From: Andrena cerasifolii
Taxonomy: Eukaryota > Arthropoda > Insecta > Hymenoptera > Andrenidae
Direction: 5' to 3'
Assembly (NCBI RefSeq): GCF_050908995.1
Contig: NC_135124.1
Location: forward strand, 9,982,001-10,046,000
DNA: 64,000 nucleotides
The position numbers and the translations under genes are program-made. Shown piece after piece: positions 1 to 11,559 of the stretch; the stretch's first letter is position 1; the number at the start of each line of letters is the position of its first letter. Below the pieces are notes generated by a model. The model made no database searches, was not told the origin of the DNA, and was given only the letters and a program-made list of their open reading frames with translations.

Positions 1-584
1 TACTTTGTGCGGCAAAGAAAGTGTCCTGACTTCGAGTGGTGAATAATTTTGATCGCGAATGGCGAACCAGGAGCGACAATCGAGGTATTGGAATCGCCAC
101 GAGATCGTGGAAGACATGTCCCAGTACTTGTCGCCGGTTTCCGACTGTATTTTACAAGCGGAGCCATTATAATGACATTTAAACTGCACGCCAGCAGACT
201 GCACCGCGACGAGCATAACCTTTCCTAACCGGTTGATTTATTTGGCACGGCGTCAAGCCAACAACGGCATCGTGAAGAATTACGAGGGCGTGATGAATCT
301 AATAAAATGTCTGTGCACTATGGCCTCTGATTCGTGACGCTTTTCGCTTCTCCCGTGATTGTTCGTCCACGCGTTTTTCCATGGCGAAACAGAGGCTGCT
401 AACTTCTTTAGGAGAGGGATACGTAAGGTAGTGCATACTTTCCAAAATGATTTAACACTGATTAGCGGCGAGGTGACAGAAATGCCATCTAAAGCCTGGC
501 AGGACTTTTTAGGCGGTCATGCGCCTGCTACGTAGGTGAGTATCCCTCGAGTTTATTTTCACCCCCCAAGAGAAGCATTGAGTA

Positions 585-1080
585 ATGCACACATTCAATT
601 TCCTGCATTTCTCGTGTGTACCTACATTCCGTATAGCGAACACTACACTTTCTCCGCATTTCCCACATTCTTCGTATTTACTCTTCCTTCGAGTTCCACA
701 TAGTTTGCATGCTGCATGTGTCCGTTTAATTTCAGGTCTCCTGCACAACATTCGTGTGCATATAGTCTTGATATATCCCACGTCACACTTTATACACTTT
801 CCAGTGACTTCACAATTATTATACACTTCCCACACAATTTCATCAAAATATCTATGCCATTACCAAATTATTACAGCTACATTTCTACGTTGTTTCTACA
901 TGATTTTTACACAATAGTGTAACGTGGACATGTCCACGTTATTCTCGCATTACTCCCTCTCCGGTTCAATCAATCCTTGCACCATTTCTATGCCACGACT
1001 GTCCCGCACTTACACATCACTCATTACATATCACACGTCGCACTTCATACTAGACTTCTACTCCTCTCAACTTACTAATC
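585..1080. repeat. Pyrimidine/A-C-rich low-complexity stretch, possibly a decayed 11-bp array
   Basis: The plus strand is very poor in G, with recurring CACTT, CACATT and ATTTCC blocks spaced at roughly 11 bases. It yields a cysteine-rich open frame on the minus strand (509-835), which I read as a by-product of the periodicity. No ends or target duplication are visible. Confidence 0.4.
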
Positions 1081-1397
1081 AATCATTCGGCGATCGTGCA
1101 CAATATCGTAAGTGTTCAGGTAAGCAATTCAGCGTCCCACAAAAACGCAACGAAGTTGCAACTGTTAAAAAAATTCGCAACCGATATCTGAACGTTCGCG
1201 AAGCAAAATCCCGATTTGCAGCATTATGCGTTTTCGTGGGAAGCCAATTTTCGGTTTCGCAACTTCGGTTGCAGGTGCAAAAATCGTGCAGTGAATTTCG
1301 GCAGACTCCGTCTGCGAGTTGCTGCACGTGCAAGAGAAGTTTGCGACGATGCGAGGATTGCGTACCTACGATTGGTATGCAGCAATGGGGCAGAAGT

Positions 1398-1529
1398 ACA
1401 GGAATAATGTAGGAGTGATATAGGATCGCAATGGGGATGATAATGGAATAAAATAGGAAGTGTCGGAATGGTGTGGGGAATAGTTTAGGAATGGGCTAGG
1501 AGTTCTATAGGAACAGTTTGGGAGTAGTT
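1398..1529. repeat. Degenerate tandem array with 11-bp period, about 12 units
   Basis: Cut into 11-base steps from 1,398, nearly every unit carries a GGA or GGGA core at the same place: ACAGGAATAAT, GTAGGAGTGAT, ATAGGATCGCA, and later ATAGGAAGTGT, TAGGAATGGGC, TAGGAGTTCTA, TAGGAACAGTT. The consensus is about TAGGAATRRTN. The phase slips by one or two bases about half-way. The pyrimidine-rich stretch at about 590-1,080 has a weaker spacing of C/T blocks near 11 bp and may be an older inverted part of the same array. Confidence 0.7.
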
Positions 1530-1975
1530 AGGCCAGTTGTATATGCCGAGACAAGCGCGTACGGGTACTTCTGTCGACAATGAGTCGGCTATGGGACTGC
1601 ATTGCATGAATCGGTGACCTTGAGTCACGCAAGATATAGCAGCAGTTTGAGTGCTGGGCAAAAAGAGCTGGAGAACCAGCGGAGGAAGGAACGAGGACTA
1701 GGCTGAGGGAAACGGCGAAGAGGAGAATGGCGGTGAAGCTGAAAAAGGGGGTGAATACCACGGGAGTATGAAGCAAACCACGTGAAAAGGAGAGGAAGAG
1801 GGAAAGAAAGGAGAGTAGAGAGTATAAAGGGGTCGAACAGAGGGGGATGAAAAGGATTGTTGAAGAGGGAGGAGAATTTTATGGCGAAAGAGCCTAACTA
1901 ACCGCTCGAGTACACTTATATGTACCCCAAGGCGGAGTTTCCGTCTGTTCTGCTTCGGTGTTTGCGCGTGTTTAA

Positions 1976-2093
1976 CCTTTGGAGGGCCGGGATTTTTTCA
2001 TCGAAATTGCAAATTTTATTTACTTAAAATTTATGCATAGATACCACCAAAATGGCCGGCGAAGTATCGAAATTCTTCGGTGGCCACTATTGT
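1976..2093. mobile_element. TTAA-flanked 118-bp MITE, copy 1
   Basis: TTAA lies at 1,972-1,975 and 2,094-2,097. The left end is CCTTTGGAGGGCCGGGATT and the body closely matches the element at 52,163-52,279 (GGATTTTTTCATYGAAATTG, TTTATTTACTTAA). The right end is diverged (GGCCACTATTG). Length and order agree with copy 2. The TTAA flanks fit a piggyBac-like origin; no coding capacity. Confidence 0.72.
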
Positions 2094-4857
2094 TTAATCG
2101 CGGCCGTGTACGTTTAATCGCGCTCGCACGCGTTTATATACGTCCTAGCCACGAAAACGCGTCACTCCTCGATCGGGCATTCGTGTTCGACCATGTTTGT
2201 CGCTACCCCTTCGATTCTTTGATGGAAAGGTACACTGGTTTACAAAGAATATTCCTCGTATCGCGGGATTATGAAGCAGCGATGAATTATGCATGCGACG
2301 CGATCTGAGAACCGCTGTCACAAGTACTCCCTTGTAAAACGCGAAGCCAAACGTAATCCCAATCGGTTCTCGCACCTACAGAAGGAGACCTTCCTTCATC
2401 GCAGGCTAACAATAAGTCAGGAATGGCTTCGCAGATTAGTAGCGGAACCGAGAAACCTTCATGAATGATGTATACAAACGTATACAAACAGAAATGTGCA
2501 ACTTGGCTTTCAGGCGCGTTCAAAGTCTCAGCTATACAAAGTGGAATATTGCTACCTTAACGAGAACGAAGCAACCCATAAAGAATGGGAAATGTAAATG
2601 CATCGCTCTGGCAGTTGGGTCCTTAACGGATAATCTTTATTCCCGGGTTCGCGACATTCCATTTATTTGACAATCCAAGCACGCCAAATGTTACGAAGCC
2701 ATTGGACGCTTAACAAATCCTGCGGCAGACGGGAATTGAAAAAAAAAAGAAAAGAATCGCGAGCGAAGGCGCTGCAGAAGACTGCGCGGAACGCCTGTCA
2801 CCGTTGATGGCACCAGGTCATTCTTGCTCTTCTGCACGTGACACCGCACGCTCGTAACAAGTGGCAGTTGTTGGGTGGCTGGTTCTGCTTCTCGGCCGGT
2901 CTCCCTTCGAAATCGAGAGTCCATTGGCTGGCAGAGCGTGCAAAACCAGTCCTCGGGCGAGGGTAGAAAAAGACGGGAGTCAATGCTGGCCGGACGTACC
3001 GAGAGAGAGAGAGGCAGGAAGAGGTTGGATTTCTTTTGGGGATCCACGGTGAATCATGTTTTCCCGCGGCGACTCGCTTTTGACGAGTGGAGTCCAACTG
3101 CGCGCAGCAAATCATTCGGCGAAAGAAGATTTCCAGCTGATGTATTATACAGTAGTACGAGAATATCTTTAATGTATGACACGTAAGACTACCCTAGGCC
3201 GCATAAGTGTTGCGCGGAATAATTTGGCGCATTAAAACAGCAATGATTTACGAGGGACATTGTGGCATTCAAAGTGAATAAAACATCGATCCGGCAATTA
3301 AAGTGACTTTGTATTTTTTCCCTACCCTCTCGATATCCCACCACCGTGGCTATTCTTCTTCGCGCCAGTTAAATAAATGCACCGCTCGCGTTTGGCAGAT
3401 GTTACTACTACGAGTTTAAGAGGCACGCCGGATTCATTACGATGCGCGTGAAGATTTGGATTTCAATTAAATGTACGAGCTGCGAGGCAGGAGAGGAAGG
3501 GGGAGCCGTCGGCGATAAAATCTCCGTTTACTCCAAAGAGAGAAGCTTTTACGATCTAAAAGAGAAGCTGAGTCATGCTGCACTCGGTGTAACTCACTTT
3601 CAGGAGCACTTAACAGCGTCCACGTATAAACGCTCAACTTCTAATCCGAGCCGGCTAAATATCTGCTCGCTAATTGAATGCGCTCGGTCTGGCCGTGATT
3701 AAAGTTGCTCCGCGGACATAATCCCGCCGGTTCAACTTCTCATTATCTTCTTCCCTTGGATAAACTGCTGAACGCGGTGAGCCTAATTAACGCGCGAAAA
3801 ACTTCAGGAATTCCTGCCCGCTGCGAAAGCGTCCGCGCGTTACCTCAGCCCCGGGGATAAATAGATGGAAATATTTTCATTAACGGCCGACGGGTGTGAA
3901 GGCAAGTAATGCAACAATCCTGCAAAATGAAGAAAACGGCACCGTCGCCGTTAGTTCGGAAAACTACTGGTTTCATTAGCGTCTCGAAACGAGAAAGCAG
4001 AATTTAATTTCTTGGGACTCCACTTAGCGCCCGGCGCAGAAGTCCGCCTCTAATTATAAGAAAAATTCTGCCGGGATTCCGCCCTTGTTAATTAGCGGAT
4101 ATTATCGCGCGCGGCGGATCGCGGGCGTAATTAAAAACTGTACGCGATTTATTGCTTCGGATTCAATCGCGTCCCCTTTGATTTTCACGGAAACAGCCGA
4201 GACCGTTTCTGTCGCAAGAAGTCTCTCTTTTTTTTCGAGCAGCGCGCTCAATGGAGAACAGAGCGGCAGGGCCATTTTTATTGATATTGAAAGATCGCCC
4301 TCATGAATAACGTATACTCTTCAGTGGCCACTTTGTACCAGCTGCCAAGGTCGCCGCGAGAGAGTTAAACTGTGAAAGCATTATAAAAGACAACTGGTTC
4401 CGAGGCATGATTTATCCTTGAACTTACACGCACACACCTGAGCGCGGCCTACGCGCGTACCGACAGCCCCGATGCTAATTTCGCTTTGTGCAACAATGCT
4501 TATTCATCTTCGTCGGGACAGGTCGAATTCCATTCACCGACCACTCCGCGTTTCGTTACGAAACATCGATGACACGAGCGCGCGTAAAATTTCAATTCAC
4601 GCGCGATTCAATGAGAGCATAAATACAGAGAGAAATGGACAGGCAATCGCGGTGGTCCCATTCTCCGCTCGCCCCATACTTTTCACCCTCGCATTTCCAC
4701 CCGAACGAAACACGATACACCCAGCCGCGATGGAACCTCCGGTATTTTTCATTGAAACCGAACCGATCGCGGTAACTCGAAACGCGCGTATCTTAAATTT
4801 TCGTTCGTTAATCTCTGCGCGCCCGCGGTACTGCATATCGACGCGCGTTAGGAAGAG

Positions 4858-5060
4858 TAGCACGGTTCATTTTTCTTGCGGAAAACAGCACGCTTCAGTT
4901 TGCCGCGAAAAGAAGCACGTTTCATCGTTTCTGGTGAATATTAGTACAGTTGGTCCTGCGCAGCGAAAACTAACATATTTGACTACTTAGCCACGAAGAA
5001 TAGCACATTTCGTACTTTGTTTCACCACGAAGAATAGCACGTTTTGGGTTCGACTGTAGA
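4858..5060 (-). repeat. Left arm of an inverted pair of arrays, about 29-bp period, 7 units
   Basis: The motif AGCACGTTT and variants recur at 4,858, 4,887, 4,914, 4,943, 4,972, 5,002 and 5,036, so steps are 29, 27, 29, 29, 30 and 34. Most units are preceded by GAA(A/G)A. In reverse complement this is AAACGTGCT(A/G)TTCTTCG, matching the units of the right arm at 5,295-5,430. Units 4 and 5 are the most diverged. Confidence 0.75.
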
Positions 5061-5294
5061 CACTATTAGTTTAAATTGTTGAAGTGCATTTTGCATCGAA
5101 GAATTCAACTTTTGAAAGCATTGTTTAATAAATAACAACTCCATCTAATCTCCAAAAGGAAACACGTATGAAAATTTTAATCCACATAATTTAATTACGG
5201 TATTTTGATGTTTAATAAATTACCGACTTAGTGCTAAATAAAAATCGCGTCGGAAGGTATTTACGTTGACGCGCTCGATGTTTCATAACCATCC

Positions 5295-5430
5295 AAATGT
5301 GCTGCTTTTCGAGGCAAACCGCTCAAACATGCTAGTTTTCGCAGCGAAAACCGAAACGTGCTAGTTTTCGTAACAACGAAGGCAAACGTGCTGTTTTTCG
5401 TAAGAAAATTGAAACGCGCCACTTCTCGTA
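5295..5430 (+). repeat. Right arm of the inverted pair of arrays, about 29-bp period, 5 units
   Basis: AAATGTGCTGCTTTTCG, AAACATGCTAGTTTTCG, AAACGTGCTAGTTTTCG, AAACGTGCTGTTTTTCG and AAACGCGCCACTTCTCG start at 5,295, 5,325, 5,354, 5,383 and 5,412. The core is 17 bp with about 12 bp of poorly conserved spacer. The spacer between the two arms (5,061-5,294) is AT-rich and has no units. Confidence 0.78.
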
Positions 5431-6094
5431 ACGCACGTCGATATACCAGTCAGCGACGATAGCCGTCGATAATTAATATGAAACGTTTCGCGTACATTTC
5501 GAGCGTAATATCATCGAGTGCTGCTGAGTTTATCAGTATCGCATCGGGACCAACAAACGCGGTAAATATGCATCCGTTTATACGCCCGCGTATTTATGCT
5601 TCGCGTACATACGCGGAATCCTGGCTGCACGTGCACGGACACCATGGATGCACACCATAGATGCACACGATGGGGCTAACAGCACCATGGAATGTCGTCC
5701 TAGTGGCGCTCAACTCGCCTCTTTAATTCGCACGTGCTCTTGGCTCCAACGCTCCTCGGATCCGCGCGTCCCGCTCGTCAGTTTGATCTGCGATCGATCC
5801 TTAATCCGACCCATCGTGCCCTAGTTCCGAATGCAGCCCTCACGGGGCTCGTTCTATTCCTTTACGATACCGATAACGACCCTCGGTACCGTAAAAATCG
5901 TAAGGTTTACGAAGTCGGTGCAATGCTTGATACGCACAAGTGTTCTAGTGTTGCCTCGGCGGATATTAAGACGCGTCGTAAAAAATCTGTCCCGCAGCGA
6001 GTGCGACAAGGAATCGCGCAGCCGACACAGTGGTAACGCGTGATCTCTTGCGAAATGTGTTACGATCGCACGGCGTTTGAAGGTTTCGGATGTA

Positions 6095-6543
6095 AGGTAA
6101 ACGCACCAGTGCCCAGCCGTGTCCCAGTACCTGAACAGTAACGCGAATTTGATTTATTTTTATGTAGTTAGAAACAGAAATTAGTACCATAATGCTCAAG
6201 TATTTAGCAATATTAATTAAGATCATTTATAGAAAATTAAAGCGATAGTTAGACTTGCAAGAAAATTAATTTTTGTTTTAAGGAAGTAAGTTTATTTACT
6301 GGCACACAGCATTTTTAGGTTGTCCGCTTACTGGGACATCTGCATATTTTCATATTTTCGTTAATAAATACGTCTATTGTAATACATAAACTTTTTCTCT
6401 CACTTTCCGATAGTATAATATTGTGTTATCTTCCACATTTCAAGATTTTCTTATTTCACGATGGTTTTACAAATTAAATTAGGAGAAAACTGTGCCGCTA
6501 CTCCTTAAGCCACTTGAGCGTCCGTGCGTTGGTTCATTTACCT
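6095..6543. mobile_element. TA-flanked MITE (449 bp), short inverted ends
   Basis: AGGTAAACGCACCAGTGC at the left and, in reverse complement, AGGTAAATGAACCAACGC at the right, with TA at 6,093-6,094 and 6,544-6,545. The interior is AT-rich and has no useful frame. TA flanks fit a Tc1/mariner-type origin. The ends differ at several places. Confidence 0.55.
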
Positions 6544-9500
6544 TAAACTATATGTAAATACATTGAAGAATAGTGCCAAACGACATCTGGTGGAGTATTA
6601 ATACTTGACACGTGTCCTATGCTTATTTCCTGCACCCTACAATTAAGGCACTGAAATCCTACTCATGAAATCAATGACTATCAACTATGCACATCTATTG
6701 TATATACCTACTGTTATATTACTCGCGAAGCGGCTTAACGCTTTCCTCATAAATTACCCGGTGCAATCAGCACACCCCAACGCAAACCTTCTCCGTTACT
6801 ACAAAGTGGTTCCTAAACTCTGCCGCGAATACTCTGACAGAATATTCGCGTCCCATCTCCTTTCCACCGTGCTTCGATGAGACCAATCGAAGCCACGTAT
6901 AGCGGAGCCTCCGGCAAACAATGGAACGCAATCAAAGGATCACGAGGTTTCGAGGATGCAGCCAACGATTCTGTCTGATCGCGGCTCTCGGAGTCGCAAA
7001 AATGCGAGCGTATTCGCGCTGCCTTTCCGAGCGGGCTCGTCTCCCGTTTCCAGAGGATCCGATCGTTTCCCTCCCTGGTCGACAAATATTATGCACCGAA
7101 GGGGATCCTGGTCGAGGAAAGTTGAGCATGCCCGCGCAGCAGCGACAGCGAGCTGCTCTCTCCAATAAGATTCCGCGGATACACAGCGAGGAACGGAAAC
7201 GATTTGCCTGGCAGGCAGAGCTCCCTTTCCACGTCAGGGAAATCGATTACCAGCCTCTTTCTTCCCCGTCGGGCTGTTTCAAGCCCCCGCTCCCCTGCGG
7301 GATAGATTGGCATCGAGCTCTGTCACATAAATAGATAAGGTATCGATACATTATTCGCGAGCGGTGGCTGGGTCGCTGCTGGAGTGGAATACCAGAGACG
7401 AAAAAGAAACGAGATTTCCAAGTAGCTGCTTGCGCGTCCAGGATGCGAGGCATCCTCCGCGAGGACTTTCTGCGTTCTCGCGGGTATTTCTGAAAGGCAA
7501 ATCGATATCTCGCCGCGGCGTTCCCCGCGCAATCGGCAGGAGCCGAGGCTCCTCAGCGACGAATTCTTCCAGAGCGAGGAGCAGGTAACTTCAACACCGG
7601 TCGCCATTGAAAATTCATGCGAATCAGGGAATTAATCGAACCCAAAGTGACTCGGAATATTCTAAGGGAATGTTTCCATTGAAGATCACGGGACTTCGTA
7701 GCAGTGAATGAGCAATCCTAATTTAACTCGCTTAGGTCCGCTGAGCATTCTGAACTGAGAATAACGCGCTAGTGCACGGTCAAACGGGTCTTCGCTAGTA
7801 CTGTATTAATAGACCCGCGAATTCATTATATTGCCCAGTAAAATCTGAACAGTGGCGTTACCTAAAATTACCGCTGTGATGGCTGCATCAACATTGCTCC
7901 ACTAATGGAACACACCCAAGAGGGACGTCCAATTAAATCGATCCACGCGAATATCCTCGAAACAATTGGCGGTGTTGAATACTATTTTAGAGATGGTAAT
8001 CGGATAGCAGGAGACACGAATGCTACCTGAATAACACTACTACCAACAACAACAAAAAAACTACCTTAACAATCAACGCACCAAAGAGCTTCAATGCCCT
8101 TTGAAATTGGTCGCCCGATAGCTCGCAGGTCCGAGGCGAAATGGACGCGTTAATCTGAAAATATACGCTGCGAAAAGCGTCGCCCCTGGACAAGAGGTGT
8201 CTGGAATCCCCGATGGAAACGTACATAGGACAGGGGGTGGCTGGCGATTTGAAAAAATCAGGAAGTCTCGGCGGCGTCCGGGGCGGGAGGAGTCGCGGGA
8301 GCGTTTGTCGACGGTGTAAATCTAATCCGCGCGTGGGCGGGAATTCATAGCGGGATTCCAAACTCCTGGTAACCTGTGGCGCATTGTTACAGCCGGGTAG
8401 AAGCGGTAGAAGCAGAGATTGTCCCCACGGACATAGAGGAGCGCCGGTTCTGTCGCCGGCCGAGATTAATTTCGCACGCCGTTGCAGCCTGACACCGTAC
8501 TAATACCACGTAAATGGGATCACAATGGCGGACCGCAGTTTCCAATCATGTCTCGTCCGTGCATCGCGCCTCTCTCTCTCCCTCTGTATCCCTTTCCCCA
8601 CCCCCACCCCCCGCATATCCGAGTAATCGTGACCCGACTGCCTCTGTGTATGCCCGGCCAACTGCGTCGATATAATTAAGACTTGACTCTAAGAGACCAC
8701 CCGGACGAAATTAGCCTTCCGGGAATAGGGCGAGCCATGGCCGAGCGATCCTTGCTGGTCGTGGCAATTAAATGGTATGGAACAGTTCGGTGAATGTAAT
8801 TAGGGGAAGGGGGCGAGGATTCTGCAGTGACAGGGCAGTTTTTTGCTTGGGCATGGTAAATCACGATGCACGGGGTTACGTTGTGGTGTGTGACAAGTTG
8901 AACGCGTGTTGCACTTTAAGAGAAGTTTGGTTGATTATGCGGAGGATATTTGGAGTTTATATGAGTCGGTTGTTTAGTATATGAGCAGAACTAATTAATT
9001 CACAGGACGTGCGAGTTTTAAAAGGTATAGGACATGGATGATGCACCATAAGTTTGTTATCTAATTTTCATTTTAATTGATTTGATTTTTTTAGTTTATT
9101 TTTGAGTTGATAAGTTTGTATCTGTGACGGAATTTATAATGATTGTTGTTATAATTATTATTAGAGTAATGGTGCAGCAGTGTCTAAAGATGACGTTACA
9201 GGGAAATGGCGAGATTGGTGTGAAAGGATAATTACGTACGCAGCTAGTAGAGCGGAGGAACGCAACTGTTGCTCGCCGAGCGCATGGCTACCGAGTGATA
9301 ATTGTTAAGCTGCAAATTGTAGACCGTGGATGGAGTCGATTCGACTCTGGCTCGAAAATGCTGATCGAGGGTTAATTGCGCGGGGTCACGGCGGTGCCCT
9401 TTCGTACAGTGGATGTACCTTCGGGAACTTGCACTCCGGTTTCGCTTAGATTATGACGCCGATCCAGGCAATATGAAGGCCCGCCTTTCGAGCCGCAATC

Positions 9501-11074
9501 ACGAGCGCAGGAACTCGTGATTCCGCAAATTGCTCCTCGAATTATATCGTTACTACCGCCCGTTTAATTTTTCCCGCCCGCCCCAGAAACCAATGCTGGC
9601 GTTTCAATTTTTAGCGAGTGCCATTTTTATGCAACGCGCACGAATCGAGAGGGCTAGCAATAGCTTTGAAGAAGATACATATGAGCAATTCTACGCGAGA
9701 TCGATGATTTTCTGCTTTCCAGCTTGCGGATTTTGATGAAACTGAAATATAAGGTAGTCCGCGTGAAATTAGGGGGAGCTTAAGTCATCACTTTGCTGGT
9801 TCCAAAGTCGTGTAAAAGATACAGGCCTTCAGAAGCTGTCATTTTTACCCACAATCGTTATCTCTTAAACTATAAATTGTACGAAGTTCGTTCCTTTATT
9901 TTAATTAAGATGTGCCATTGCTGACGGCTTGTTTTAACTAACTAATGTTCATAGAGGAGATTTTACTCTAATAACGAGGTTTCATCGTCGAGTATTCTGT
10001 TGAATAAGCCTAAAAAGCTTCTCCCTCCGATTTCGAAATCCACATTTTTCCCTGCGTTCATCAAACAATTTCTAACAAAATTCCAAGTCAATCGAATAAC
10101 GAACGGCTCGGAGAACCAACGGAACTCGAACAAAAATCCACTTTCGTGGAGGGCGAAAATGCTGATCCAAAATTATGCAGATTCGGTGGGATCCCGTTTT
10201 TGCGGGACGATAGAGAGCGAGAGAGAGGAGCTTGCGCGTAATGCGGCGAAGTGCTTTTATTATTCATCGCTCTCAAGCTGGGCCAGAGGCAGCGTCAGGA
10301 CAAAAGCAAACGTCTATGGTGTTTTTATAACCCGCGCTGCAAAAAGGCGAAGAGGAAGTAGAGGAGTGGCTCGGCATACCTAGCCACACTTTTATCCGAT
10401 CACAGATTTTTCTCCCCCCCGAAAGGGGTGCTGATTTTGGATATTAGTCTCGCCGCGAGAAAACGGTCAGCCTTCCATTAGGTCTCGAGTCGATCAAATG
10501 TAAAGGAGAATGACATACCTACCGCGTACGCGTGGAAAAAGGACGAGCGAAGTTGTGGACGTATTCAATGAGGGCGAACGAAGATGTGCGTGCATGCGAG
10601 TCGGACGAATCGAGTTGTTTGCGCAAGGCGAGAAAGAACGAGGTGAGCCCAGGCGAGGGTACATCCGTACATCCTTGCGAAAAAACCAAGGCAGTTGTAC
10701 ACGCGCTTAAGTAAACAGGGGGAGCCATGGCCCCAGGCGCAGCGGCTTCTTTACCGTCGGCGCTCGATAGACACGGATAGAAAAAAGGTGCGAACAAGTA
10801 GCTCTAGGAAAAGGGGGCCTAGGGTCAGACGTGTAAAAAAGGAGGAACGAAATCGTAGACGAGTGCAGGAAGGATGGACGAAGTTACACGTGCTTACAGA
10901 AAAAAGGAGGACGTTGTTGGAAGTGGGCTGTTCTTTTTTTCTGAGGCGCGATCTTATTCTACTGGTTCTTCTGTAAAGGACACCAGTTGCCAGTCTCGAA
11001 TTTTTATTTTTTTTAAGTACGTTGTTAAATACCAAAATCTAAGGGATGTTTTTTTTATGCGTGCTCAATGTTAA

Positions 11075-11559
11075 GGGGGAATCCTATTCTTTGGGCTAAA
11101 CACGGAGTAAAATTTTAGATTATTTTAAGAAAAAAAGAAGAAAGAAATTTGGACCATGTTTTATGCATCTTTAAAGAAGCTGTAGTTTTTTTTATTCAAT
11201 TTTAATAATAAATATGGGAGTTATGCATGATCGACCACCATGCCGCTGTTGTCCGCTGATGTGCACGTTTTTTTTTTGTAACTACAGAACCGATTGCCTT
11301 CAAGTTTGGTCTCTATGTCCAACAAACATTACTTTATACTTTGATGAAAATTGTATAGCAGAAGTTAAAGTTTCAGACCTTTCAATTTGAAAACTCTCCA
11401 CACCCCTCACAGAATTTTTGTATTTTTTCTGGCTCATCAAATTATGGCTACCTTTATGGAAAAATTATTGCTTCCTCAAAGATGCACCAAAATATGGCCA
11501 GATGACAGAAAAATCACCAATTTTTCTATGCTTTTAGCCCGAAGAATAGGATTCCCCTC
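11075..11559. mobile_element. TTAA-flanked MITE with GGGG ends, copy 1 (485 bp)
   Basis: The inverted ends are GGGGGAATCCTATTCTTTGG and, in reverse complement, GAGGGGAATCCTATTCTTCG, flanked by TTAA at 11,071-11,074 and 11,560-11,563. A second, subterminal inverted pair (TGCATCTTTRARGAAGC, near 11,163 and 11,474) supports a palindromic structure. Non-autonomous; piggyBac-like by target site. Confidence 0.8.

Noticed and set aside
509..835. Cysteine-rich open frame on the minus strand with C-x2-C pairs, resembling a zinc-binding domain of a transposase
   Set aside because: It lies in a low-complexity stretch with about 11-bp spacing; 33 bases make 11 codons, so Cys pairs arise from the periodicity. 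No family order of residues fits and nothing upstream codes for a transposase.
8023..8060. Minus-strand TTATTCAG|GTAGCA considered as a third ratchet point
   Set aside because: The tract before it is interrupted by purines and the fused donor GTAGCA is poor.
10515..10800. Minus-strand segment ending GCGGTAG|GTATGTC considered as an exon
   Set aside because: The longest frame meets a stop just at the donor, and the peptide is not recognised.
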